Shown here piece by piece: positions 26,890-36,396 of a stretch of 64,000 bases of DNA (positions are counted from its first letter, which is position 1; each line of letters starts with the position of its first letter). A model generated the notes under the pieces. The model was not told the DNA's origin and did not search any database. It was given only the letters and a program-made list of their open reading frames with translations. A program made the translations under genes and the position numbers. This DNA is from Candidatus Leptovillus affinis (GTDB lineage Bacteria > Chloroflexota > Anaerolineae > Promineifilales > Promineifilaceae), in assembly GCA_016705235.1 (NCBI GenBank), contig JADIYP010000002.1:124001-188000 (forward strand), in the 5' to 3' direction.

Positions 26890-27466
26890 AGTCTACTGTA
26901 TTCCCCCAACCCCAACAACTATAGCTCCAGGCTCACGCCGCATCCGGCCGGTGAACCGTGGGCGGCAGCGCGCAGGTTATATTGGCCGACCGGTAAAACC
27001 TGGTCTATAATAATTTTTTGCAACGATGCAAACCCCAGGGGTTAGCTCCCTTGAAAATAGATTTGTCAAATCTTAAAGATTTGACAAATCTCAACCTTTC
27101 ATTAGTGGTGGTGGGTTAGACCACTCATGATGCCTCCTGGGAATTTGGATTATCTGGGTATCAAACCTTTGGGGTCTTGCCAGAGAAACCGAACAGTGAC
27201 AATTTTTTAGCACCCACTTAACCTTTGCCCTAAACCATCGGAGAAGTACCATACCTGCCCTGGTCATAAACAATCAGGCAGCCAACACCTGAAAACTGAA
27301 ACAGATGACGACACGTTATGCTTTATATTCTGACTACCGCACAACCTCCCAACGCTTAAATCTCCCCCAGATTGCCAGCCCCACAATAGCTTACAAATTT
27401 TTTATCGTTGAATAGTCCACAAGACTGTTCTTTTTAACCCTCATGCTGTGATAGGAGAGTTACCCC
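26890..27466. other. intergenic region with long R2 element
   Basis: The region separates the divergent Nudix and APC permease genes. It carries the 150-bp R2 copy (27029-27177) and otherwise AT-rich sequence near 27290-27450, where the permease promoter should lie. The small frame at 27091-27273 consists mainly of the repeat and is not a gene. Confidence 0.6.
27029..27177. repeat. R2 element, long form (copy b)
   Basis: Degenerate ends AACCCCAGGGGTT and AAACCTTTGGGGTC enclose a perfect palindrome (AAATCTTAAAGATTT core), the string GGTGGTGGGTTAGACCACTCATGATG, and the core GAATTTGGATTAT shared with the short copies. It is almost the same as 63789-63937. Confidence 0.88.
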
Positions 27467-29908
27467 ATGTTTAAAAATTATATTGACCCGGTCGAGCGAA
27501 AAGAAGCCAACCGCAAGCTGCCCAATTTGATGGTAGAAGGATTGCTGCTTGGTGGCGCAGGGTTAGGCGTGCTGGCGCTGATCTTTGAAATCGCCGCCGA
27601 CGCCTTCAGCGTGGCCGCCTACCAGACGTTGTTAGCCATCCACGGCGCGCAGGGCCACCACGAGATTGCCATCGCTGCGTTCATTTTGCTTTCTGTGCTG
27701 CTATTTTTGGGTATTGTGCCTGCTTATAAAGCGGGCGCTTACTTGCGCCCCAACGCTGGCGGCAGCGGCCCGCTGGTGGAGGCCATCGGCCCGCCCAAAA
27801 TGCGCTGGCTCTCCTGGATTGGCACCAGCCTGTTTTTCCTGGATGCCATTCTCACCATTATCATCAGCTCCATTTCCGCCGCCGACGTAACCATGTTGAT
27901 TTTGCCGGAACTGGCCCCTTACCGCATCCTGCTGGCGGAGGTTTTTGCCTTTTTTATCATGGTGGTTCTGGTGGCGATGGGACCCAAAAGGGCTGTCCCC
28001 TTGTTTTTGATTGGCGGTGGGGCGTTTACTATCTTTACGGTGGTGGCTTTGGGAATGGTGGGGGCAACGGCCGTTTCCAACCCGGAATGGGCCTTTCTTA
28101 CCCAGGGCATCGTTACCCGCTTACAGCTTGCCGGCGTCACGGAACACGTCATCCGCGCCACCCAAGACATCTCCGCCCTCTCCACAGTCGTCCTCTTCCA
28201 ATTATTTTTCCGCTCCATGTCCAGCGCCATGCTGGGCTTTTCCGGCTATGAAGTCATTCCGGCCAGCGGCAAACACGCCGCCCGCCCCAAATGGAAAACT
28301 ATCAATACCGCCCTCACGCTGGCCGCCATTTTTCTCATCGGCACAGGGGTTTTCCAGCTTTTCGCCGCGCGACAGTGGAACATCCCGGCCACCGAAGGAT
28401 ATAGTACCCTGCTCATCGAGTACGAAATCGTTTCCGCGCAAACGCTCGGCGACGGCGTCTCGCCAGAAGATGTGGTCATCACCAATGCCGACCAATTGGC
28501 CGCCGCAGAACTGTATACGGCCGAATACACGGCCACCGCTCTGGAAGGCCCGCTCAGCAATACCCCGGCCTTGCCCGAAGAGCTAATCGGCTTGTCGGAA
28601 GACGAAATTATCGAGGGGTTAGCCGCCGATATTGCCCTGGCCCGCAAAGTCAGCGAGGCAACGTCCGGGACGTCTGGCGAGACCTTTCTCTTTGTTGCCG
28701 GCACGCTGTTGGCCATCATTTTGTTGTTGGCGCAGGGAGGCGGTTACGTCGGTGGCGCGGCCGTGGCCGCTAACGCCGCCCGCTTGGGGCGGCTGCCCGG
28801 CTTTTTTATGGATGACCGCATCGGCATCGGCGTAATCTGGGGCATATCGGCCATTATGATTCCCATCATCCGTGAGGTTATTGTTGTCGAAGCGTATTAT
28901 GCCTTTGGATTTGTCAGCGCCTTTGTCATCACCAGCACGACTGTGTTTTTCGTCCGCCACGACATCTTGCAAGAGCGCGGCATCACGCCCGGCTCCGACG
29001 AGGCCAAATCGTTACGCTTCGCCGGCTTGCGGGGCATGGTTGCCAGTTACTTTATGTTAATTGTATTGGTCACCCAAAAAACAGAGGCTTTGCCAGCCAT
29101 TATTGTGGCCGGCGCGGCCATCACGCTCTTCCAGATGCTCATCGCCCATGGCGGGCTGAAGCGACCCAATAAGGAAAAAACGGCCGTCCCCCCATTCCCT
29201 CCCGGCACGCCCAAACCAGTCTACGACATCGGCATTCAGCGCGCCCACGATCAGGCGCGCCAACGAGGCATTGCCAATGCCGTCATAGATTCCATCCACG
29301 ATGGCCAATTTGCCAAATTTAACATGGGACCAGACCGCATCCAACGCCTGGTCGGCTACCTGTACAACGTAGACCCGGTCCTATTCAGCGCGCATCTCGA
29401 CCACGACGACCACATCGAGGAACCCAGCGTGGAATTGGAAGCCACCTACCGCAACGCCTACAACCAACGCCAGCAGGTGGCCCAACGCATTGAGCATTTC
29501 TCTCACTTTGGCATCTTCATGTTCATCCACAACTACCATGTCAATTGGGTGGATGAGGAGCGCGGGCGGGATGTTTCCGTCGTTCAGCGAGCAATGCTGG
29601 ACATTTTATTCCCGCTCACGGACCCCGAACAGGTCTGGCATGAATACTGCGCCTTTGAACCCACCGTTCAACCGGAACCTATCTGGCAGTTTTGCCGCAG
29701 GCGGTATCTGTGGGCCAAAGACCAGTGGCCCAATTTAAGCGACCGCATCACGACCATCTGGACGCTGCAAGATTTTGGCCTTGTGCCGCAAGACATTGAC
29801 GTGCAAACCATTGTGTCGGTGGCTGATGGCAAGAAACAAATGCGCGTCCGCGTCCCCACAAAATTGTCACAAGACGGCTGGAAATCGACTACCGAAGAAA
29901 AGGAATAA
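27467..29908 (+). CDS. APC-superfamily permease with large C-terminal cytoplasmic domain
   Basis: The 813-residue product starts after an AGGAG site. About 12 hydrophobic helices lie between 22 and 565, interrupted by a polar insert near 330-410. Pattern and helix lengths resemble amino-acid/cation APC transporters (GGGYVGGAAVAANAARLGRLPGFF is typical of the family). The last 230 residues form a soluble domain of unknown identity (IQRLVGYLYNVDPVLF, FGIFMFIHNYHVNWVDEER). Substrate unknown. It is convergent with a KimA-like K+ permease, and the pair may both serve ion or amino-acid uptake. Confidence 0.8.
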   Translation: MFKNYIDPVERKEANRKLPNLMVEGLLLGGAGLGVLALIFEIAADAFSVAAYQTLLAIHGAQGHHEIAIAAFILLSVLLFLGIVPAYKAGAYLRPNAGGSGPLVEAIGPPKMRWLSWIGTSLFFLDAILTIIISSISAADVTMLILPELAPYRILLAEVFAFFIMVVLVAMGPKRAVPLFLIGGGAFTIFTVVALGMVGATAVSNPEWAFLTQGIVTRLQLAGVTEHVIRATQDISALSTVVLFQLFFRSMSSAMLGFSGYEVIPASGKHAARPKWKTINTALTLAAIFLIGTGVFQLFAARQWNIPATEGYSTLLIEYEIVSAQTLGDGVSPEDVVITNADQLAAAELYTAEYTATALEGPLSNTPALPEELIGLSEDEIIEGLAADIALARKVSEATSGTSGETFLFVAGTLLAIILLLAQGGGYVGGAAVAANAARLGRLPGFFMDDRIGIGVIWGISAIMIPIIREVIVVEAYYAFGFVSAFVITSTTVFFVRHDILQERGITPGSDEAKSLRFAGLRGMVASYFMLIVLVTQKTEALPAIIVAGAAITLFQMLIAHGGLKRPNKEKTAVPPFPPGTPKPVYDIGIQRAHDQARQRGIANAVIDSIHDGQFAKFNMGPDRIQRLVGYLYNVDPVLFSAHLDHDDHIEEPSVELEATYRNAYNQRQQVAQRIEHFSHFGIFMFIHNYHVNWVDEERGRDVSVVQRAMLDILFPLTDPEQVWHEYCAFEPTVQPEPIWQFCRRRYLWAKDQWPNLSDRITTIWTLQDFGLVPQDIDVQTIVSVADGKKQMRVRVPTKLSQDGWKSTTEEKE

Positions 29909-29951
29909 CAGCCCGCGTGGATGTAAGAAGCACGTAGTACGCAATATTAAA

Positions 29952-30065
29952 GGTTCTTCAGGAACTCAGGGGGTTGACAGCCCCTGATGCGTGATACGTG
30001 ATGCGTGACCAGAGAGATTTCACGCATCACGTGTCAGACCAAACCCATGAAATCCCAAAGACCCT
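29952..30065. repeat. R4 dispersed repeat, long form (copy 2)
   Basis: It is nearly identical to 13007-13121 over about 114 bases, starting GGTTCTTCAGGAACTC and ending CAAAGACCCTA. It lies just after the permease stop and before a terminator. Confidence 0.88.
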
Positions 30066-30070
30066 AAATA

Positions 30071-30106
30071 AAAAGAGCGGTTGTTCAGGTGAACAACCGC
30101 TCTTTT
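30071..30106. terminator. bidirectional rho-independent terminator
   Basis: A perfect 16-pair stem (AAAAGAGCGGTTGTTC with its complement) has a 4-base loop, with A run on one side and T run on the other. It separates the two convergent permease genes and can stop transcription from both directions. Confidence 0.95.
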
Positions 30107-30167
30107 TTAGCCAATTGGTTTTGAATGGTAATGGGGAAACGGCCGTTTCCCCACCACCAATTCATCG

Positions 30168-32081
30168 CTAAGAAATCTGGTACGGCACGTCAATCACCGC
30201 CACATCCTTATGCCCGCGCAAACGGAAGCGCAAGAAATTCGCCGTCTGGTTGTGCAAAAACTGGCTGCCGATAGATTCGGACACGAATTCTGGAATTACT
30301 ACCGTCACAACCTCATCCGGGAACTCGGTGGAATTTACTTTCTCAATGTACTCCACCAGCGGCGTCAAAATGTCGCGGTACTCATAATCGATGCAGATCA
30401 GATTCATATCTTTGGTAATTTCCGGGAAACGGTTCCAGCGGCGGATCAGCCGCTCCCGCTCCTGATCCGAGGTCACCACGGAGATCACGCGCACATCATC
30501 GGAAAACGTCTTGGCGAATTGCAAGGCATATAACGTGCCGCGATGGATGTCGGCCACGGGCACAATCAGAACGTTGGCCACAGGACGCGTCACATCCGCC
30601 AATTCCAGATCGCGCGTGCTCAATGATTCGGCGACGTTACCGTAATGCCGGCTGATGCTGCGGAAAAAGACAATCAGTAAAGGCACAGCCAGGACAATAA
30701 CCCAGGCCCCTTCGGTGAATTTGGTAACGATGAGGACAATAAGGACAACGGCCGTTGTCACCGCTCCCACCGCATTCAACAACCGTTTCCAGGGCCAGCC
30801 CTTCTCAAAATGGATCGTCGTCACACCGGTAAAGAACGACTCGCCCGGCTTCAACTTGCCAATTTTGCCCATCAACAGCACCATGCCCGACTGCGACAGC
30901 GTAAAACTCAGCATCACGCCCAGAGCATATAACGGCAGCATGGCAATTTCATCCGCCTGGAACACCAAAATCAGCAGCGAAGCTAAAAAGGCCAACACCA
31001 CAATGCCATAGCTATAAACCAGCCGGTCGCCACGATGGGTCATCCAGCGCGGCATAAAACCATCCTTCGCTAAAAACGAGCTAAGACGCGGAAAATCCTG
31101 GTAGCCGGTATTGGCCGCCAAAATCAAAATCATCATGGTGAAAAACTGCACCCAATAATAAATGACGCCGCCACCCGCCACGCTCCGCGTCATCTGCGAC
31201 AACACACTCTCTGATTCCGAGGGCAAAATGTTCAGGTGAGTCGCCAAAAAGGTGATGCCCACAAACAGCGACATGGCAATCACGCCCATAGCGACCATCG
31301 TTTTGGCCGCGTTTTTAGATTCCGGCGGCTTGAAGGCTTGCACCCCATTGCTGATGGCCTCGATGCCGGTCAAAGCCGTACAGCCGGCGGCAAACGCCCG
31401 CAAGATCAACCAGATAAACAATAACTGAGATACGGGCTGAATAGCCGCCACATTATGAACCTGCGGAACCAGGTCCGGCGCGCCAAATAAGCCCGTAAAC
31501 CGCACAAGCCCAATGCCCACCACCAGCAAAACACCGCCCACAAAAGCATAGGTCGGCAGCGCAAAAATGGTGCCGCTTTCTCGAACGCCGCGCAAGTTGA
31601 TCCAGGTGAGGATGAAAACGGCCGTGATCGCCATCAACACCCGGTAATCATACGTCCCCGGAAACGCCGACGTAATAGCCCGCACCCCCGCCGACACCGA
31701 CACCGACACCGTGAGAATATAGTCCAACAGCAAAGCCGCCGCCGCAAACAACGACGGGTAAGTTCCCAAATTATCTTTGGCCACCGTATAAGCGCCGCCG
31801 CCATCCGGGTAATGCATAATAGTCTGGATGTAACTAAAAATCACCAACAAAACAAGCGTCATGATGCCCATGGCAATGGGCAGCGTCATCGCCAATGCGC
31901 CGCTGCCCAGAAGAATCAAAACACTCATGATCGCTTCCGTAGCATACGCATTACTGCTGATCGGGTCAGACGCAAAAATGGCCAACCCGCGCTTTTTGTC
32001 CAGACGCTCGTGGATTTCGTTGTGCGTGGGGAATGGCGTCCCCAACAACGCCCTTTTTATACCGGTATATGAAACTGACAT
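30168..32081 (-). CDS. kimA: KimA-like potassium/APC permease
   Basis: The 637-residue protein closely follows B. subtilis KimA (YdaO): KRALLG start, ASDPISSNAYATE, YPDGGGAYTVAKDNLG, LLLDYILTVSVSVSAGVRAITSAFP, then about 12 helices and a C-terminal USP-like cytoplasmic domain of about 150 residues. KimA is a high-affinity K+/H+ symporter controlled by c-di-AMP in Firmicutes. The ATG has an AAAGGAG site. The 300-base leader holds hairpins but does not match the c-di-AMP riboswitch consensus by eye. The symbol is by homology, and amino-acid transport remains possible. Confidence 0.83.
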   Translation of the reverse strand: MSVSYTGIKRALLGTPFPTHNEIHERLDKKRGLAIFASDPISSNAYATEAIMSVLILLGSGALAMTLPIAMGIMTLVLLVIFSYIQTIMHYPDGGGAYTVAKDNLGTYPSLFAAAALLLDYILTVSVSVSAGVRAITSAFPGTYDYRVLMAITAVFILTWINLRGVRESGTIFALPTYAFVGGVLLVVGIGLVRFTGLFGAPDLVPQVHNVAAIQPVSQLLFIWLILRAFAAGCTALTGIEAISNGVQAFKPPESKNAAKTMVAMGVIAMSLFVGITFLATHLNILPSESESVLSQMTRSVAGGGVIYYWVQFFTMMILILAANTGYQDFPRLSSFLAKDGFMPRWMTHRGDRLVYSYGIVVLAFLASLLILVFQADEIAMLPLYALGVMLSFTLSQSGMVLLMGKIGKLKPGESFFTGVTTIHFEKGWPWKRLLNAVGAVTTAVVLIVLIVTKFTEGAWVIVLAVPLLIVFFRSISRHYGNVAESLSTRDLELADVTRPVANVLIVPVADIHRGTLYALQFAKTFSDDVRVISVVTSDQERERLIRRWNRFPEITKDMNLICIDYEYRDILTPLVEYIEKVNSTEFPDEVVTVVIPEFVSESIGSQFLHNQTANFLRFRLRGHKDVAVIDVPYQIS

Positions 32082-32428
32082 CTTAATACACTCCTTTACG
32101 GGTCACACCTGCCTCGTCTTCACAACAACGGTCGCCAATGGCACAGACCATCGGCTGCCTAAGCAGTTCCTCGGCAGACTTATCATCTGACCAAAGCGTC
32201 TGGACTCCCCAAATAATGCTGCCCTAAAACTGCTTTTTCTCGTCGGCATTGTAGTATTATGCCGCCTCCGATTGCTCGAATCATCAGGAATCATGACCAA
32301 ATCGATTGCGAAATAATATGACAAACGTACCAAAAAAGCGATGATATCCGGCACTTTCTGCTTCACACTGGTAAAATATGCGGCGATGATGAACAATCGA
32401 TCCCAAAAACCGATACAAGGAGTCTCCC
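32082..32428. other. divergent promoter region between kimA-like and ALDH genes
   Basis: No gene. On the minus strand the kimA side (32290-32090) contains CTGCCGAGGAACTGCTTAGGCAG-type and GCCGATGG/CCATTGGC hairpins in an unusually long leader, suggestive of a structured 5' UTR. On the plus strand the ALDH start is preceded by AAGGAG. No promoter boxes are certain. Confidence 0.45.
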
Positions 32429-33946
32429 ATGAAAAGCCTGCTTGAAAAACTGAACCTCACGGCCGTTAACCCCGGCACATGCTTTGGTCCAGACAACTGG
32501 CTCCAAACCGCCAATTCACCCATCACCTCCTACAACCCCACCACCGGGGAAGCCATCGCCCAATTTATCCCCACCACCCCCGATGCCTACAACCAGGTTG
32601 TGCAGCAATCTCAGGCGGCCTTCCAAACGTGGCGCGCCATGCCCGCGCCCAAACGCGGCCTCGTCGTGCGCGACCTGGGCAGCGCCCTGCGCGACCTACA
32701 AGAACCTCTCGGCGAACTTGTCAGCCTGGAAATGGGCAAAATTCGCGCCGAAGGCATCGGCGAAATTCAGGAAGCGGTGGATATTTGCGATTTCGCCGTC
32801 GGGCTTTCGCGCCAGCTTTATGGCCTGACCATGCACTCCGAACGCCCCACCCACCGCATGTACGAACAATGGCATCCTCTCGGCCCCATTGGCGTCATTA
32901 CGGCATTCAACTTCCCGGCGGCCGTATGGTCCTGGAATTCAGCCATCGCCGCCATCTGCGGTGATACAACCATCTGGAAGCCGTCCGAACTTTCCTCGTT
33001 GGTGGCCATCGCCGTGCAGCAAATTTGCAATCGGGTCATGGCGGATCATGGCCTTACGGCCGTTTTCTCTCTGGTCACCGGCGACGGCACAGTTGGCCAA
33101 CTGCTCACCGAAGACCCCCGGCTGCCACTCGTTTCCTTCACCGGCTCCATCCCCACAGGCCGCCGCGTAGCCCAAACCATTGCCGGACGGTTGGGGCGCT
33201 CGCTGCTGGAATTGGGCGGCAACAACGCCATCATCGTCGCCCCAGACGCCGATTTAGACCTGGCCGTGCGTGGCATTGTATTTGGCGCAGTCGGCACTGC
33301 CGGGCAGCGCTGCACCTCCACCCGCCGCCTTATCATGCACGCATCCATCGCCGCCGAACTGACGGAACGGTTGGTGCGGGCTTACCAACAGGTTAACCTG
33401 GGCGACCCGCTGGCTGATGGCACGCTGATGGGACCGCTGGTGACGGAAACGGCCGTTTCCGCCATGCAGCGCGCCCTCCAACAAGCCCAACAAGAAGGCG
33501 GCCAAATCCTCACCGGCGGCCAAACCCGCCCCGATCTCGGTCCGCAGTTTGTCGAACCGACCCTCGTTAAAATGCCGGCTCAAACCGCCATCGTTACCAC
33601 CGAAACCTTCGCCCCCATTCTCTATTTGCTGGAGTACGAAACCCTGGACGAAGCGCTCGCCCTGCACAATGGCGTGCCCCAGGGCCTCTCCAGCGCCATC
33701 TTCACCGACAGCCTGCGCGCCGCCGAAACCTTCCTCAGCGTCGGCGGCTCCGACTGCGGCATCGCCAATGTCAACATCGGCACCAGCGGCGCAGAGATTG
33801 GCGGCGCGTTCGGCGGCGAAAAAGAGACCGGCGGCGGCCGCGAGTCTGGCTCCGACGCCTGGAAAGCCTACATGCGCCGCCAGACGAACACCATCAACTG
33901 GGGCACAGATTTACCATTGGCCCAGGGCATACAGTTCGGCGACTAA
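32429..33946 (+). CDS. ALDH7-type aldehyde dehydrogenase (aminoadipate-semialdehyde dehydrogenase family)
   Basis: The 505-residue enzyme oxidises an aldehyde to an acid with NAD(P)+. It contains TAFNFPAAVWSWN, the glycine-rich FTGSIPTG, the catalytic Glu in LLELGGNNAI (about 255) and the catalytic Cys in GTAGQRCTSTRR (about 290). ELGGNNAI with GQRCTSTRR is diagnostic for the ALDH7 family (antiquitin, bacterial AmaB/Pcd), which acts on alpha-aminoadipate semialdehyde in lysine breakdown. No other lysine-degradation gene is nearby, so the pathway assignment is inference. Confidence 0.9.
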   Translation: MKSLLEKLNLTAVNPGTCFGPDNWLQTANSPITSYNPTTGEAIAQFIPTTPDAYNQVVQQSQAAFQTWRAMPAPKRGLVVRDLGSALRDLQEPLGELVSLEMGKIRAEGIGEIQEAVDICDFAVGLSRQLYGLTMHSERPTHRMYEQWHPLGPIGVITAFNFPAAVWSWNSAIAAICGDTTIWKPSELSSLVAIAVQQICNRVMADHGLTAVFSLVTGDGTVGQLLTEDPRLPLVSFTGSIPTGRRVAQTIAGRLGRSLLELGGNNAIIVAPDADLDLAVRGIVFGAVGTAGQRCTSTRRLIMHASIAAELTERLVRAYQQVNLGDPLADGTLMGPLVTETAVSAMQRALQQAQQEGGQILTGGQTRPDLGPQFVEPTLVKMPAQTAIVTTETFAPILYLLEYETLDEALALHNGVPQGLSSAIFTDSLRAAETFLSVGGSDCGIANVNIGTSGAEIGGAFGGEKETGGGRESGSDAWKAYMRRQTNTINWGTDLPLAQGIQFGD

Positions 33947-33953
33947 AGAATAA

Positions 33954-34011
33954 ACCCCAAGGGTTTGGTACCCAAATAATCCAAATTCTCAGAAGCAAAC
34001 CCTTGGGGTCT
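33954..34011. repeat. R2 short element (copy c, inverted)
   Basis: ACCCCAAGGGTTT and AAACCCTTGGGGTCT ends lie around a 28-base core that is the reverse complement of the other short copies (GAATTTGGATTATTTGGG). It directly follows the ALDH stop. Confidence 0.85.
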
Positions 34012-34069
34012 GTCGAGTAAACCATGTCGGTCTTAACAGTTAGTCTCTGGCCTCAAGGCGGTAAACCAT

Positions 34070-35106
34070 ATGGACAAGCAATTATTCTGGAAACGCATCA
34101 GCGGTTTGATTTTGTTGGCCTTGCTGCTGGGCGTAATGATTTTTAACCGGCAACGGCCGTTCCTCCAGGCCGCCAACCAACCCGCCGCACCCGCCGCCTG
34201 CCCCATCTTCCCCGCCGACCATATCTGGAACACGGCCGTCGACACCCTGCCCGTCGATCTCCTTTCCAACGCCTACATCGCCGCCATCGGCTTAGACACC
34301 ACCTTTCACCCCGATTTCGGATCGGGCGATTGGCCGCCCGGTTCCGGCAACCTCATCGGCATCCCTTACACCGTCGTCGGCGCAGGCCAACCCACCGTGC
34401 CCATCGTCTACACCGCCTACGGCAGCGAAAGCGACCCCGGCCCCTTTCCCATCCCGCCCGACGCGCCCGTCGAAGGCGGCTCCGACCACCACGTCCTGGT
34501 CGTCGACGATGCCAACTGCGTCCTCTACGAGCTGTACAATGCCGTCCGCATCGGCGGCGGAACCAGTTGGGAGGCCGATTCCGGCGCTCAATTTAACCTG
34601 GCCGGATACACCCTGCGCCCCGCCGGTTGGACCTCTGCCGACGCCGCCGGATTACCCATCTTTCCCGGCCTGGTGCGTTATGACGAAGTGCAAAGCGGCG
34701 AAATCAAACACTCGCTGCGTTTCACCGCCCCACGCACGCAAAACAGCTACCTGTGGCCGGCCCGCCACTTCGCAGGCAGCGATGACCCTGCCTTACCGCC
34801 GATGGGTCTGCGCCTGCGTCTGAAAGCCAGCGTCGATATCAGCGGCTATCCGGCCGAGGCGCGCGTCATCTTGCAGGCCATGAAGACCTACGGCCTCATC
34901 CTGGCCGACAACGGCTCGCCCTGGTACATCTCCGGCGCGCCCGACTCCCGCTGGGACAACGACGCCCTGGCCAGCGCTTCGGCGACATTCAGGGCAGCGA
35001 TTTCGAGGCAGTGAACACCGCTTTGCTGCAAATAGACCCGGATTCTGGACAGACACGGCCGTTCACTCCCCAAACCGCCGCCTTCCTGCCCAGCCTCCAA
35101 CGATAA
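34070..35106 (+). pseudogene. secreted protein of unknown function with late frameshift
   Basis: The open frame to 35014 encodes 314 residues with an N-terminal membrane anchor (about 11-27), then a secreted domain with HIWNTAVDTLP, HPDFGSGDWPPGSG, SDPGPFPIP, HVLVVD, LPGLVRYDEV and GSPWYISGAPD. The normal frame appears to be lost near 34980: after DNDALASA, a one-base shift restores FGDIQGSDFEAVNTALLQIDPDSG, which continues to a stop at 35104-35106. I know similar secreted proteins only as uncharacterised. As with the channel gene, the shift fits one missing C. The first 304 residues are sound. Confidence 0.75.
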
Positions 35107-35195
35107 CATGCCTGCTAATTCTTTCCGGCTTGCATTTCAGCCACGATTCGTCTATTAGCCAATGCGGCCAAAGCGTTTTACCTCAGGAGAACAAG

Positions 35196-35801
35196 ATGAT
35201 GAATGAAGAGATCATGGTTCAGCAGGGGTTCCCAGACGACCTGCGTTTAGCGGCGGCCGAGTTATATGATGCCGCGTTTGGAGCCAAACTATCCATAGCC
35301 ATACCAAACCCCGCCTCACGAATGGCAATCCTGAAAAAAGGCTTTAGTCCCGCGTTCTCTTTCGTGGCGCTGCATAATGGTGAAATGGTTGGAATTGCCG
35401 GCTTTAAGACGGCGCAAGGAGCGTTAACGAACGGGATTTCGTTTCGCTTATTACAAGAGGAGCTTGGGTATGCGGGAGCCGTTCGCGCCGTCCTCATTCT
35501 GACGCTGTTCCAACGAAAACAAGTCCCCAACCAATTGTTGATGGATGGAATCAGCGTTTCGCCCAAAATGCGCGGCAGCGGCATTGGCACCAATCTTTTG
35601 CACAGCCTCCTTGCCTATGCGCAGCAAGAAGGGTACCAGTCGGTGCGCCTGGATGTCATCGAGACGAACCCCGCAGCCCAGCGACTGTATGAACGTGTTG
35701 GCTTTGTCTCCATTAAAACCGAACATTTTGCTTATTTGAAGTGGCTGCTTGGTTTTGGGGCAGCCACAGAGATGGCGTTTGATCTACATGCAAAAGTATA
35801 A
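35196..35801 (+). CDS. GNAT-family N-acetyltransferase
   Basis: The 201-residue product has AGGAG before tandem ATG codons at 35196 and 35199. The acetyl-CoA-binding core is visible: DGISVSPKMRGSGIGTNLLHSLL (motif A, R/Q-x-x-G-x-G/A form) and RLDVIETNPAAQRLYERVGF (motif B). The acceptor is unknown and there is no obvious functional neighbour. Confidence 0.88.
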   Translation: MMNEEIMVQQGFPDDLRLAAAELYDAAFGAKLSIAIPNPASRMAILKKGFSPAFSFVALHNGEMVGIAGFKTAQGALTNGISFRLLQEELGYAGAVRAVLILTLFQRKQVPNQLLMDGISVSPKMRGSGIGTNLLHSLLAYAQQEGYQSVRLDVIETNPAAQRLYERVGFVSIKTEHFAYLKWLLGFGAATEMAFDLHAKV

Positions 35802-36396
35802 CCACTGCTGACCGCCAGGTACATCTGGCATCAGTCTGGGGTTTGAACTCCTGTGAAAATAGAGTTGTCAAATCTTAAAGATTTGACAACTCTCAGCCTT
35901 TTCATTCGTGGTGGTGCGTGAGCCGGCCTCTCATGATGTCTCTTGTGAAAAACAACGATTTAACATCTCTCCGGCAAATTTCTCGAGGTAACGCCATTAA
36001 CAGCTCAACCAACTTCGTCTTGTTAACCGCCAAAACAATCTCTTTTACGCTATGCCCTTCGCGTGAAAACTACCTTCACAAGCCCTGAAACTCGGGTATA
36101 CTCACATTGTGAATGCTTGCACATCTTACATTCCCCGCAGCAACCAACCACCCGGACAGCGCAAGCAAACTATTTCATGAACATGACTCGCCACCTCACA
36201 CGCAAAAGACGCAGATCAGCCGAGAGAAACGCTTATTCTCGTCAAACTTCAATTGTGGTGTCTGTACAGACCCCAAGGGTTTTCTCCTGAGGATTTGGAT
36301 TATTTGGATATCAAACCCTTGGGGTCTTGCCAGAGAAACCTGAATGGTTACCAATTTTGTTCATTTGTGCCCAAGTTTCAAGAGAGAAACCAACCC
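35802..36396. other. intergenic region with two R2-related elements
   Basis: A degenerate long R2 fragment (about 35838-35960) retains the AAATCTTAAAGATTT palindrome, CATTCGTGGTGGTG and CTCATGATGTCTC but lacks clean ends. A short R2 copy lies at 36268-36327. The small frames seen at 36063-36343 are chance frames across repeats. The kinase promoter must lie between about 36000 and 36390 but no boxes are convincing. Confidence 0.6.
36268..36327. repeat. R2 short element (copy e)
   Basis: AGACCCCAAGGGTTTT and AAACCCTTGGGGTCT ends enclose GATTTGGATTATTTGGATATC. The following 35 bases (GCCAGAGAAACC...) also match the flanks of copies at 27178 and 63938, so the inserted unit is longer than the visible inverted repeat. 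Confidence 0.85.

Noticed and set aside
27091..27273. Small minus-strand frame
   Set aside because: It consists of R2 repeat sequence and has no start signal.
32082..32300. c-di-AMP (ydaO) riboswitch before the KimA-like gene
   Set aside because: The conserved riboswitch strings are not visible in the leader.
36063..36396. Short plus-strand frames before the kinase, including an upstream extension from 36253
   Set aside because: They run through an R2 element; the kinase fold begins just after the ATG at 36397.
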